Shown here: piece by piece, positions 6,936-12,357 of the stretch | How positions within the stretch are numbered: the stretch's first letter is position 1 | How the letters are laid out: each line of letters opens with the position of its first letter | Assembly (NCBI GenBank): GCA_030150305.1 | Contig: JASLGD010000601.1 | Coordinates: 1-12,439, forward strand | DNA from: Caldimonas sp. | GTDB lineage: Bacteria > Pseudomonadota > Gammaproteobacteria > Burkholderiales > Burkholderiaceae_C | Direction of reading: 5' to 3' | Length of the DNA stretch: 12,439 nucleotides | Position numbers and translations under genes: made by a program | The notes under the pieces: generated by a model | Told to the model about the DNA's origin: nothing | The model's input: only the letters and a program-made list of their open reading frames with translations | The model's database searches: none

Positions 6936-7640
6936 ATGCACTCGGGTGTTCTTACCATCGAGGAACAGACCAACATCGAGTCGGGGTCGTGGTTCTCGAG
7001 GCTTTCGCCGGCGCTGCGCGAGTCGATCCTGGGGCGCGCGAGCGTCCGCAGGATCGGCGACGGCGCGTTGCTGTCGACGCGCGGCGCACCCGCCGAGGAA
7101 TGGTGCGGCGTCGCGCTCGGCGCGGTGCGGATCAGCTCGGTCTCGCTCTCGGGCAAGCAGGTCACGCTGACGTACGCCGAGCCGGGCACGTGGTTCGGCG
7201 ACATCGCGCTCTTCGACGGCATGCCGCGCACGCACGACGCCAACGCGCACGGGCCGACGACCTTGCTCGTCGTCCGCAAGGCCGACTTCAAGGACCTGCT
7301 GGCGCACAACGTCGAGCTCTACGACGCGCTGCTCCGCCTGAACTGCAGGCGCCTCAGGCTCCTGTTCGATACCGTCGAGGACCTCAACACGCTGCCGCTC
7401 TCGGCGCGGCTCGCCAAGCAGATCCTCCTGCTCGCGCGCAGCTACGGCGTCCAGCAGGGCGACGAGATCCGCGTCGGCCTGCAGCTCGCGCAGGAGGACA
7501 TCGCGCAGCTGCTCGGCGCTTCGCGGCAGCGCGTCAACCAGGAGCTGAAGGGCTTCGAGCGCGAAGGCGCGGTGCGCATCGAGCCGACCCGGCTCGTCGT
7601 CCTCTCCAAGGACAAGCTGCTCGCGATCGCCAATCGCTGA
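6936..7640 (+). CDS. Crp/Fnr-family transcriptional regulator
   Basis: A one-component regulator of 234 residues. An N-terminal cyclic-nucleotide-binding-type beta-roll (about 20-120) contains PGTWFGDIALFDGMPRTHDANA-like phosphate-binding cassette residues Gly88, Asp89, Arg98 and Thr99. A dimerisation helix (about 125-160) follows. The C-terminal winged HTH (about 181-222) has LAQEDIAQLLGASRQRVNQEL, with its recognition helix at about 195-207. There is no N-terminal Cys cluster, so it is not an Fnr-type oxygen sensor. Acidic Asp89 in place of the Crp Glu leaves cNMP binding possible but unproven. The ATG at 6936 is chosen. An in-frame TTG at 6894, overlapping the crotonase stop as TTGA, would add 14 residues. 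Neither start has a good Shine-Dalgarno site. Targets are unknown; the neighbouring acyl-CoA genes are candidates. Confidence 0.87.
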   Translation: MHSGVLTIEEQTNIESGSWFSRLSPALRESILGRASVRRIGDGALLSTRGAPAEEWCGVALGAVRISSVSLSGKQVTLTYAEPGTWFGDIALFDGMPRTHDANAHGPTTLLVVRKADFKDLLAHNVELYDALLRLNCRRLRLLFDTVEDLNTLPLSARLAKQILLLARSYGVQQGDEIRVGLQLAQEDIAQLLGASRQRVNQELKGFEREGAVRIEPTRLVVLSKDKLLAIANR

Positions 7641-7651
7641 AGCGGGCGCGT

Positions 7652-7720
7652 GATCCTGGGCGCAGCGAAGGATCTCGGCGTCGGCGCACGCCGGGATCCT
7701 CGACTTCGCTCAGGATGACA
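7652..7720. repeat. REP-like inverted repeat forming a long imperfect hairpin
   Basis: Two related arms face each other. The left arm is 7652-7674 (gatcctgggcgcagcgaagg, then atc) and the right arm is 7694-7720 (ggatcctcgacttcgctcag, then gatgaca). Pairings I can trace are ATCCTG 7653-7658 with CAGGAT 7711-7716, AGCGAA 7664-7669 with TTCGCT 7705-7710, GGATC 7670-7674 with GATCC 7695-7699, and CGGCGT 7676-7681 with ACGCCG 7688-7693 around the loop CGGCGC. Five-base bulges lie at 7659-7663 and 7700-7704. The arms resemble the widely dispersed intergenic motif with the core ATCCTGAGCGAAGxxGAAGGATC seen in many bacterial genomes (from memory). There is no T-run, so a classical terminator role is not supported, although it may protect or attenuate the upstream transcript. 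Confidence 0.8.
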
Positions 7721-7750
7721 GCGGCTTGCGCTGCGACCCTCTCGCGGGAC

Positions 7751-7756
7751 GACAAT
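7751..7756 (+). promoter_or_regulatory. Candidate -10 box for the phosphotransferase/dehydrogenase operon
   Basis: GACAAT matches TATAAT at four positions and is the only AT-containing hexamer just before the gene. Its 3' end is 6 nt from the ATG at 7763, so a start site at the usual distance would coincide with the A of the ATG, giving a leaderless mRNA. There is no Shine-Dalgarno sequence. A poor -35 (TTGCGC, 7726-7731) lies at 19 bp spacing. The nine bases AATCGGCCG (7754-7762) are identical to those before cysB. Confidence 0.35.
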
Positions 7757-7762
7757 CGGCCG

Positions 7763-8857
7763 ATGACGATCCCGGAAGCCAACACCGGCACCAAGCCGGT
7801 CGCCGAGTCGCACGCGTTCGACGTCGCTGCGCTCGAGCGCCATCTCGCCGCTCACCTGCCCGGCTTCGTCGGGCCGCTCTCGGTCGAGCAGTTCAAGGGC
7901 GGCCAGTCGAACCCGACCTACAAGCTGGCGACGCCGGCGCGCACGTACGTGATGCGCTCCAAGCCGGGCCCGGCGTCGAAGCTGCTGCCGTCGGCGCACG
8001 CGGTCGAGCGCGAGTTCCGGGTCATGCGCTCGCTTGCCGACACCGCCGTTCCGGTGCCGCGCATGCATCTCCTGTGCGAAGACGAGAGCGTCATCGGCCG
8101 CGCCTTCTACGTGATGGAGTTCGTCGACGGTCGCGTCCTCTGGGACCAGTCGCTGCCCTCGCTCGATCGCGGCGGGCGCGCGGCCGTCTACGACGAGATG
8201 AACCGCGTCATCGCCGCGCTCCATTCGGTCGACCCGAAGAGCGTCGGTCTCGCCGACTACGGCAAGCCGGGCAATTACTTCGAGCGCCAGATCGCGCGCT
8301 GGACCAAGCAGTACCAGGCGTCGATCACCGAGCCGATCGAAGCGATGGACCGTCTGATCGAGTGGCTGCCGGCGCACATTCCGGCGAGCGCGCGCGACGA
8401 GTCGCAGATCGCTGTCGTGCACGGCGACTTCCGCCTCGACAACCTCGTCTTCGACGCCAGCGCGCCGCGCATCGTCGCGGTGCTCGACTGGGAGCTGTCG
8501 ACGCTCGGCCATCCGCTCGCCGACTTCAGCTACCACTGCATGTCGTGGCACATCGTCCCGGGGGGCGGCCACGGCGCGCGCGGCATCGGCGGCCTCGACC
8601 ACGCGTCGCTCGGCATCCCGAGCGAGCGCGAGTACGTGCGCCGCTACTGCGAGCGCACCTGGCGCGGCGATCCCGACGCGGTGATGGCCGACTGGAACTT
8701 CTATCTCGCCTACAACCTGTTCAGGATCGCCGGCATCCTGCAGGGCATCGCCAAACGGATCGAGGCCGGCACCGCGTCGAGCGCGCAGGCGCGACAGTCG
8801 GCGGCTGGCGCCCGACCGCTCGCCGAGATGGGCTGGCGGATCGCGCAGCAGAGCTGA
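7763..8857 (+). CDS. APH-fold phosphotransferase, homologous to the kinase domain of ACAD10/ACAD11 (putative hydroxyacyl-CoA kinase)
   Basis: A 364-residue member of the aminoglycoside/choline kinase superfamily. It shows the ATP-loop region FKGGQSNPTYKL (44-55), YVMRSKPGP with Lys67, and a VEREFRVMRSL helix (81-91) whose Glu should pair with that Lys. The hinge is YVMEFVDGRVLWD (116-128). The Brenner motif HGDFRLDN has catalytic Asp222 and Asn227, and LDWELSTLGHPLAD has metal-binding Asp242. These match the N-terminal kinase half of animal ACAD10/11 rather than drug-modifying APH enzymes. A dehydrogenase matching the other half follows 36 nt downstream. By analogy with LvaA of Pseudomonas levulinate catabolism and with mammalian ACAD10/11, it may phosphorylate the 4-hydroxyl of 4-hydroxyacyl-CoAs. 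This substrate is inferred, not shown. Antibiotic resistance is unlikely. Confidence 0.9.
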   Translation: MTIPEANTGTKPVAESHAFDVAALERHLAAHLPGFVGPLSVEQFKGGQSNPTYKLATPARTYVMRSKPGPASKLLPSAHAVEREFRVMRSLADTAVPVPRMHLLCEDESVIGRAFYVMEFVDGRVLWDQSLPSLDRGGRAAVYDEMNRVIAALHSVDPKSVGLADYGKPGNYFERQIARWTKQYQASITEPIEAMDRLIEWLPAHIPASARDESQIAVVHGDFRLDNLVFDASAPRIVAVLDWELSTLGHPLADFSYHCMSWHIVPGGGHGARGIGGLDHASLGIPSEREYVRRYCERTWRGDPDAVMADWNFYLAYNLFRIAGILQGIAKRIEAGTASSAQARQSAAGARPLAEMGWRIAQQS

Positions 8858-8882
8858 TCGCGCGCGCGCTTCCTTCACCAAC

Positions 8883-8888
8883 GAAAGA
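8883..8888 (+). promoter_or_regulatory. Probable ribosome binding site of the acyl-CoA dehydrogenase gene
   Basis: GAAAGA lies 5 nt before the ATG at 8894, in a 36-nt gap after the phosphotransferase stop. It is a modest match to the anti-Shine-Dalgarno sequence. It supports this start, which also gives the usual MEFEYS-type N-terminus of the family. Confidence 0.45.
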
Positions 8889-8893
8889 CCACC

Positions 8894-10135
8894 ATGGAAT
8901 TCGAATACTCCTCGCGCACCAAGGAACTGCAGGCGCAGCTGCAGCGCTTCATGGACGAGCACATCTATCCCGCCGAGCAGCGCTACGACGACGAGCTCGA
9001 GGCCAACACCAAGGCCGGCAAGCGCTGGACGCCGCTGAAGACGATCGAGGACCTGAAGCCGAAGGCGCGCGCGCAGGGCCTGTGGAACCTGTTCCTGCCG
9101 CCGACCGCGGGCGGCAAGGCGGCGCAGCACAGCGGCCGCTCCTTCGGTCTTTCCAACCTCGACTACGCACCGCTCGCCGAGATCATGGGCCGGGTGCCGT
9201 GGTCGAGCGAGGTCTTCAACTGCTCGGCGCCGGACACCGGCAACATGGAGACGATCGAGCGCTACGGCTCGGCCGAGCTGAAGCAGCGCTGGCTCGAGCC
9301 GCTCCTCGACGGCAAGATCCGAAGCGCCTTCGCGATGACCGAGCCCGCCGTCGCGTCGTCGGACGCGACCAACATCGAGGCGCGGATCGAGCGCCAGGGC
9401 GACGAGTACGTCATCAACGGCCGCAAGTGGTGGACGAGCGGCGCCGGCGACCCGCGCTGCGCGGTCTACGTCTTCATGGGCAAGACCGATCCCGAGGCAC
9501 CGCGACACTCGCAGCAGTCGATGGTCCTCGTTCCTGCCGATGCCAAGGGGATCAAGGTGCTGCGCGCGCTCAACGTCTTCGGCTACGACGACGCGCCGCA
9601 CGGCCACATGGAGGTGCTGTTCGAGAACGTCCGCGTGCCGGTCACGAACATCCTGCTCGGCGAAGGGCGCGGCTTCGAGATCGCGCAGGGCCGGCTCGGG
9701 CCGGGCCGCATCCACCACTGCATGCGCCTGATCGGGCTGGCCGAACGGTCGCTCGAGCTGATGTGCAGGCGCGCCTCCAGCCGCGTCGCGTTCGGCCGCA
9801 CCGTCGCCGAGCAGGGCGTGACGCGCGAGCGGATCGCCGAGGCGCGCTGCCAGATCGACATGGCGCGGCTGCTGACGCTGAAAGCGGCGTGGATGATGGA
9901 CGTCGCAGGCAACAAGACCGCGAAGGCGGAGATCGCGATGATCAAGGTCGTCGCGCCGAACATGGCGTGCCGCGTCATCGACTGGGCGATGCAGGTGCAC
10001 GGCGGCGGCGGCGTCTCCGACGACTTTCCGCTCGCGAGCTTCTACGCGCACGCGCGGACGCTGCGCTTCGCCGACGGCCCCGACGAGGTCCACCGCAACG
10101 CGATCGCGAAGATGGAGCTCGGCAAGCACGCGTAG
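8894..10135 (+). CDS. Acyl-CoA dehydrogenase family protein, ACAD10/ACAD11-like
   Basis: A 413-residue FAD flavoprotein with the ACAD layout: an N-terminal helical domain (about 1-140), a beta domain with FAMTEPAVASSDATNIEA (146-163) and KWWTSGAGDPRC (178-189), and a C-terminal helical bundle with RVAFGRTVAEQG (297-308) and the flavin/tail region around 360-400. NCSAPDTGNMETIERYG (109-125) and GRGFEIAQGRLGPGRIHHCM (258-277) are signature blocks shared with the dehydrogenase half of human ACAD11. At the position of the MCAD catalytic Glu376 there is Asp394 in FADGPDEVHR. This also occurs in ACAD10/11-type proteins as I recall them. The enzyme probably acts after the upstream kinase, possibly eliminating phosphate from 4-phosphoacyl-CoA through a transient dehydrogenation, rather than as a plain beta-oxidation dehydrogenase. 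An ordinary dehydrogenase for branched or long chains is the alternative. Confidence 0.93.
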   Translation: MEFEYSSRTKELQAQLQRFMDEHIYPAEQRYDDELEANTKAGKRWTPLKTIEDLKPKARAQGLWNLFLPPTAGGKAAQHSGRSFGLSNLDYAPLAEIMGRVPWSSEVFNCSAPDTGNMETIERYGSAELKQRWLEPLLDGKIRSAFAMTEPAVASSDATNIEARIERQGDEYVINGRKWWTSGAGDPRCAVYVFMGKTDPEAPRHSQQSMVLVPADAKGIKVLRALNVFGYDDAPHGHMEVLFENVRVPVTNILLGEGRGFEIAQGRLGPGRIHHCMRLIGLAERSLELMCRRASSRVAFGRTVAEQGVTRERIAEARCQIDMARLLTLKAAWMMDVAGNKTAKAEIAMIKVVAPNMACRVIDWAMQVHGGGGVSDDFPLASFYAHARTLRFADGPDEVHRNAIAKMELGKHA

Positions 10136-10147
10136 CGTGCGGGCCAG

Positions 10148-10170
10148 GCGGCCCTAGGACGGCCGCTTTT
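10148..10170 (+). terminator. Intrinsic terminator of the phosphotransferase/dehydrogenase operon
   Basis: GCGGCC (10148-10153) and GGCCGC (10161-10166) form a perfect 6-bp GC stem around the loop CTAGGAC, followed at once by TTTT (10167-10170) and CC. It begins 12 nt after the dehydrogenase stop. The loop and right arm fall inside the last codons of the convergent gene, whose TAG stop is read from CTA at 10154-10156 in the loop. The T-run is short, so efficiency may be moderate. Confidence 0.65.
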
Positions 10171-10897
10171 CCTTCGGGTCGGGTGGCAGCGTCTGCCACG
10201 CGGTCGACGGCGACCATGTCGACGCGTGCGGGTCGACGGCCTGGCTGCGCGCGACGCGGCGCGCCGCGGCGCCGGCGATGCCGAACAGCGCGAGCGCGGC
10301 GGCGACGTCGTCTTCGTCGGCGCTCTCGAGCTGCAGGCGCAGGTAGAGGCGGCCGCGCAGCGTCATCAGCAGAAATGGCGGCTGCGCGCTGAGCCAGGTC
10401 GCCGCGGCGCGCTCGAGCGCGTGCCCGAGCGGCCCCTCGAGCCACGCCGCGCACTCGTGGCGATGGTTCGCGACCAGGCCGTAGCAGTTGCGCACGATCT
10501 GCGAATCGCCAAGCGCCACCTTCGGGAAGACGACCAGCCAGCGGGTTTCCTCGCCGACGCTGTCATCGATCGCGGTCTGGTTGCTCTGCGTCGCCATCGC
10601 GAATGCCTCGCTCGCGAGGCGCTCCTTGAGCGAGCGCGTCATCAGCAGCATCTGCAGATCGGGCGGGACGCCGAGCACCATGCGCATGCGCAGCTCGTGC
10701 CCGTCGATGTAGCGTCGCTGCGGCTTGCCCCATTCCATCCGCCACGGCGTGCCGTCGAAGCTGCCCTCGACCGCGAAGCCGTCGCCGTCCTTCTCGCGCT
10801 TGTGGACGTAGCCCGCGCGGCGCGCCCAGCCGGCGATGGCGTCGACCTCGGCGCGCCGGGTCGCGCGCTCGATCAGCGACTTGATCGAGTCGAGCAT
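10154..10897 (-). CDS. Conserved-looking protein of unknown function
   Basis: A 247-residue soluble protein with no signal peptide or membrane segment. I do not recognise a named domain. Visible parts are a charged helical start (1-30), a segment rich in small beta motifs, FAVEGSFDGTPWRMEWGKPQ (41-60), with GHELRMRMVLGVPPDLQMLL (66-85), a central region ETRWLVVFPKVALG (117-130), and FLLMTLRGRLYLRLQLES (175-192) near a C-terminal helix. It ends in a Pro/Lys-rich tail. I have an impression of similar unnamed proteins in Burkholderiales, which is a memory and not a search. The start at 10897 is supported by GGAG (10907-10904 on the minus strand) with 6 nt spacing. It is convergent with the dehydrogenase gene, with 18 bp between stops, and divergent from the GST gene. 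Coding is supported by strong GC3 bias in this frame and the good ribosome site. Confidence 0.8.
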   Translation of the reverse strand: MLDSIKSLIERATRRAEVDAIAGWARRAGYVHKREKDGDGFAVEGSFDGTPWRMEWGKPQRRYIDGHELRMRMVLGVPPDLQMLLMTRSLKERLASEAFAMATQSNQTAIDDSVGEETRWLVVFPKVALGDSQIVRNCYGLVANHRHECAAWLEGPLGHALERAAATWLSAQPPFLLMTLRGRLYLRLQLESADEDDVAAALALFGIAGAAARRVARSQAVDPHASTWSPSTAWQTLPPDPKEKRPS

Positions 10898-10903
10898 GGC
10901 GGT

Positions 10904-10907
10904 CTCC
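10904..10907 (-). promoter_or_regulatory. Ribosome binding site of the unknown-function gene
   Basis: On the minus strand GGAG lies 6 nt before the ATG at 10897, within gaacGGAGaccgcc. This is one of the clearest Shine-Dalgarno sites in the window and fixes the start codon. Confidence 0.6.
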
Positions 10908-10914
10908 GTTCCAC

Positions 10915-10948
10915 TAGAGTGATGCGCCGAGGCGCGTGCGCGCCGAGG
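10915..10948. promoter_or_regulatory. Divergent intergenic region with candidate -10 box, direct repeat and inverted repeat
   Basis: The 74-bp gap between the unknown-function gene and the GST gene holds TAGAGT (10915-10920), a possible plus-strand -10 box. It also holds a 9-bp direct repeat GCGCCGAGG at 10924-10932 and 10940-10948 (period 16 bp) and the inverted repeat GGCGCG-TG-CGCGCC at 10931-10944. The period is close to one and a half helical turns. An operator is possible, but GC-rich DNA produces such repeats easily and there is no clear -35 box. Confidence 0.3.
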
Positions 10949-10971
10949 ACGAACGGACGCGACGCAAGGCG

Positions 10972-11664
10972 ATGATCGAAGTGTATTCGTGGGCTACGCC
11001 CAATGGCCACAAGGTGCACGTGATGCTCGAGGAGTGCGGCCTCGAATATCGTGCAATTCCCGTCAACATCGGCGCCGGCGAGCAGTTCGCTCCCGCGTTC
11101 CTGGCGATCAGCCCGAACAACAAGATCCCGGCGATCGTCGACCCCGACGGCCCCGACGGCAAGCCGATCTCGCTGTTCGAGTCGGGGGCGATCCTGCTCT
11201 ACCTCGCGGCCAAGACCGGGCGCTTCCTGCCGACGGCGATCCGCGAGCGCTACAAGGTGCTCGAGTGGCTGATGTTCCAGATGGGCTCGGTCGGACCGAT
11301 GCTCGGCCAGACGCACCACTTCCGCCTCTACGCGCCAGAGAAGCTGCCGTACGCGATCGAGCGCTACAGCAACGAGGCGAGGCGCATCTACGGCGTCCTC
11401 GACAAGCGGCTGGTCGACCGCGACTGGATCGCGACCGACGACTACTCGATCGCCGACATCGCGATCTTCCCGTGGCTGCGCTCGTGGCAGAACCAGGGCA
11501 TCGACTGGGCCGACTTCCCGCACCTGAAGCGCTGGTTCGACCGCGTCGCGGCGCGCCCGGCGGTGCAGCGTGGCGTCGAGGTGCTCGCGAGCCTGCGCAA
11601 GCCGTTTCGCACCGACGCCGAACGCGAGGTGCTGTTCGGCGCGAAGCAGTACGAGCGGCGCTGA
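10972..11664 (+). CDS. yfcG: Glutathione S-transferase family, YfcG-like disulfide-bond oxidoreductase (Nu class)
   Basis: A cytosolic thioredoxin-fold enzyme that uses glutathione; E. coli YfcG is a GSH-dependent disulfide reductase. The 230-residue protein has the N-terminal thioredoxin-like domain (about 1-80) with TPNGHKV (9-15), where Thr9 and Asn11 replace the usual catalytic Tyr/Ser/Cys as in YfcG. It has the cis-Pro motif SPNNKIPAI (47-55) with Pro53, and ESGAILLYL (70-78), where Glu70-Ser71 bind the gamma-glutamyl group. The helical domain (about 90-210) holds GPMLGQTHHF (108-117) and the N-capping-box region YSIADIAIFPW. It is about 15 residues longer than E. coli YfcG at the C-terminus. 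The ATG at 10972 aligns with the family start; an in-frame GTG at 10936 would add 12 Arg/Glu-rich residues and is rejected. The gene stands alone, divergent from the unknown-function gene. Confidence 0.93.
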   Translation: MIEVYSWATPNGHKVHVMLEECGLEYRAIPVNIGAGEQFAPAFLAISPNNKIPAIVDPDGPDGKPISLFESGAILLYLAAKTGRFLPTAIRERYKVLEWLMFQMGSVGPMLGQTHHFRLYAPEKLPYAIERYSNEARRIYGVLDKRLVDRDWIATDDYSIADIAIFPWLRSWQNQGIDWADFPHLKRWFDRVAARPAVQRGVEVLASLRKPFRTDAEREVLFGAKQYERR

Positions 11665-11671
11665 TCAGCGC
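11658..11671. repeat. Perfect 14-bp palindrome spanning two back-to-back convergent stop codons
   Basis: GCGCTGATCAGCGC is its own reverse complement. Its centre TGA|TCA contains the TGA stop of the GST gene (11662-11664) and, on the minus strand, the TGA stop of the secreted coiled-coil protein (11667-11665). There is no spacer between the two genes. No T-run flanks it, so a standard intrinsic terminator is not evident. Confidence 0.75.
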
Positions 11672-12357
11672 GGCGGTTCGGGCTGTTTGACGATGCGCGG
11701 CTGCACGCATGCGCGCACGTCGCCTGGCCGCGGCGACCAGAGCACCTGCAGCTTGGCAAGTTCCCCGTCGTAGAACGCGGTCTTCTGCGCGGCGTTGTCC
11801 TTCTGCGCCGTGATCGCTTCGGTCTGGGCGGTGATGAGCGCCGAGTTCGCATCGATCTCGCGCTTGAGCTTCGGCGGCAGGTCGCCCTTGGGATAGAACT
11901 CGGCCTCGTTGCGCAGCCGTTGCCGCTCGGTGAGCAGCTGGTCGAGGCGGGTCTGGGAGATCCTGAGTGTCGCCTCGATCTCGGCGAGCGCGGCCTGGCG
12001 CGCGGCGTCGTGCTTGGCCCGGTTCGGGTACCGGTGGACGAGCGTGTCTTCGGCGCGCCGCTGCGCCATGCACTCGCGATATTTCTCCATCGCGATCCGG
12101 CGCTCTTCCTCCTGCTTCGCCATCTCGTCGGGCGTCAGCGGCGGCGTGTAGCAGTGCGGATCGCTCGGATCCGTGATCAACGTTCGCCCCTGCGCGTCCT
12201 TGCAGGTCAGGATCTTGGTCTTCGGCGCATCCGCCGCGCCCGCCCCGGCGGCGACGAAGAAGATCGCGACGACCACCGTCGCGCGTCTGCCGGGAACGAC
12301 CACTGACAGCAGCCGCAAGGCTTTCGACGGCGACGTGCGTAACGCGGTTCTGGGCAT
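11665..12357 (-). CDS. Exported coiled-coil protein with DUF4124-like N-terminal motif, function unknown
   Basis: A protein of 230 residues as read from the ATG at 12357. A hydrophobic stretch TVVVAIFFVAAGAGAADA (about 27-44), preceded by GRR, forms a signal peptide with likely cleavage near AGA-AD (about 41-43). From that ATG the n-region is unusually long (26 residues). A GTG at codon 19 would give a normal signal peptide, MVVPGRR plus the hydrophobic core, so the true start is uncertain. The mature part opens with ILTCKDAQGRTLITDPSDPHC (49-69), like the short DUF4124 motif of periplasmic proteins. It continues as a charged helical, probably coiled-coil region (about 76-200) rich in Glu, Lys, Gln and Ala. 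Four cysteines (52, 69, 97 and 217) could form disulfides in the periplasm. It is convergent with the GST gene. I do not know its function. Confidence 0.75.
   Translation of the reverse strand: MPRTALRTSPSKALRLLSVVVPGRRATVVVAIFFVAAGAGAADAPKTKILTCKDAQGRTLITDPSDPHCYTPPLTPDEMAKQEEERRIAMEKYRECMAQRRAEDTLVHRYPNRAKHDAARQAALAEIEATLRISQTRLDQLLTERQRLRNEAEFYPKGDLPPKLKREIDANSALITAQTEAITAQKDNAAQKTAFYDGELAKLQVLWSPRPGDVRACVQPRIVKQPEPPR

Noticed and set aside
7652..7720. Hairpin after the Crp/Fnr gene as a classical intrinsic terminator
   Set aside because: No T-run follows, and both arms match a dispersed repeat motif better than a terminator.
7763..8857. Phosphotransferase as an aminoglycoside resistance gene
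   Set aside because: The Brenner motif is shared by the whole superfamily. The hinge and N-terminal patterns and the adjacent ACAD11-like gene point to acyl-CoA metabolism, and there are no mobile element signs.
7442..10129. 895-residue open frame on the minus strand
   Set aside because: It is antisense to the regulator, kinase and dehydrogenase genes, is rich in Arg, Ala, Val and Asp, and has no recognisable motif. Long antisense frames are expected in DNA of this GC content.
7726..10392. 888-residue open frame on the plus strand, shifted relative to the kinase and dehydrogenase
   Set aside because: Arg-rich translation without any domain; it overlaps two well-supported genes in another frame and runs through the terminator.
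10936..10971. GTG start adding 12 residues to the glutathione transferase
   Set aside because: The added segment is Arg/Glu-rich and absent from YfcG-like proteins, which start at the Met-Ile-Glu/Asp position.
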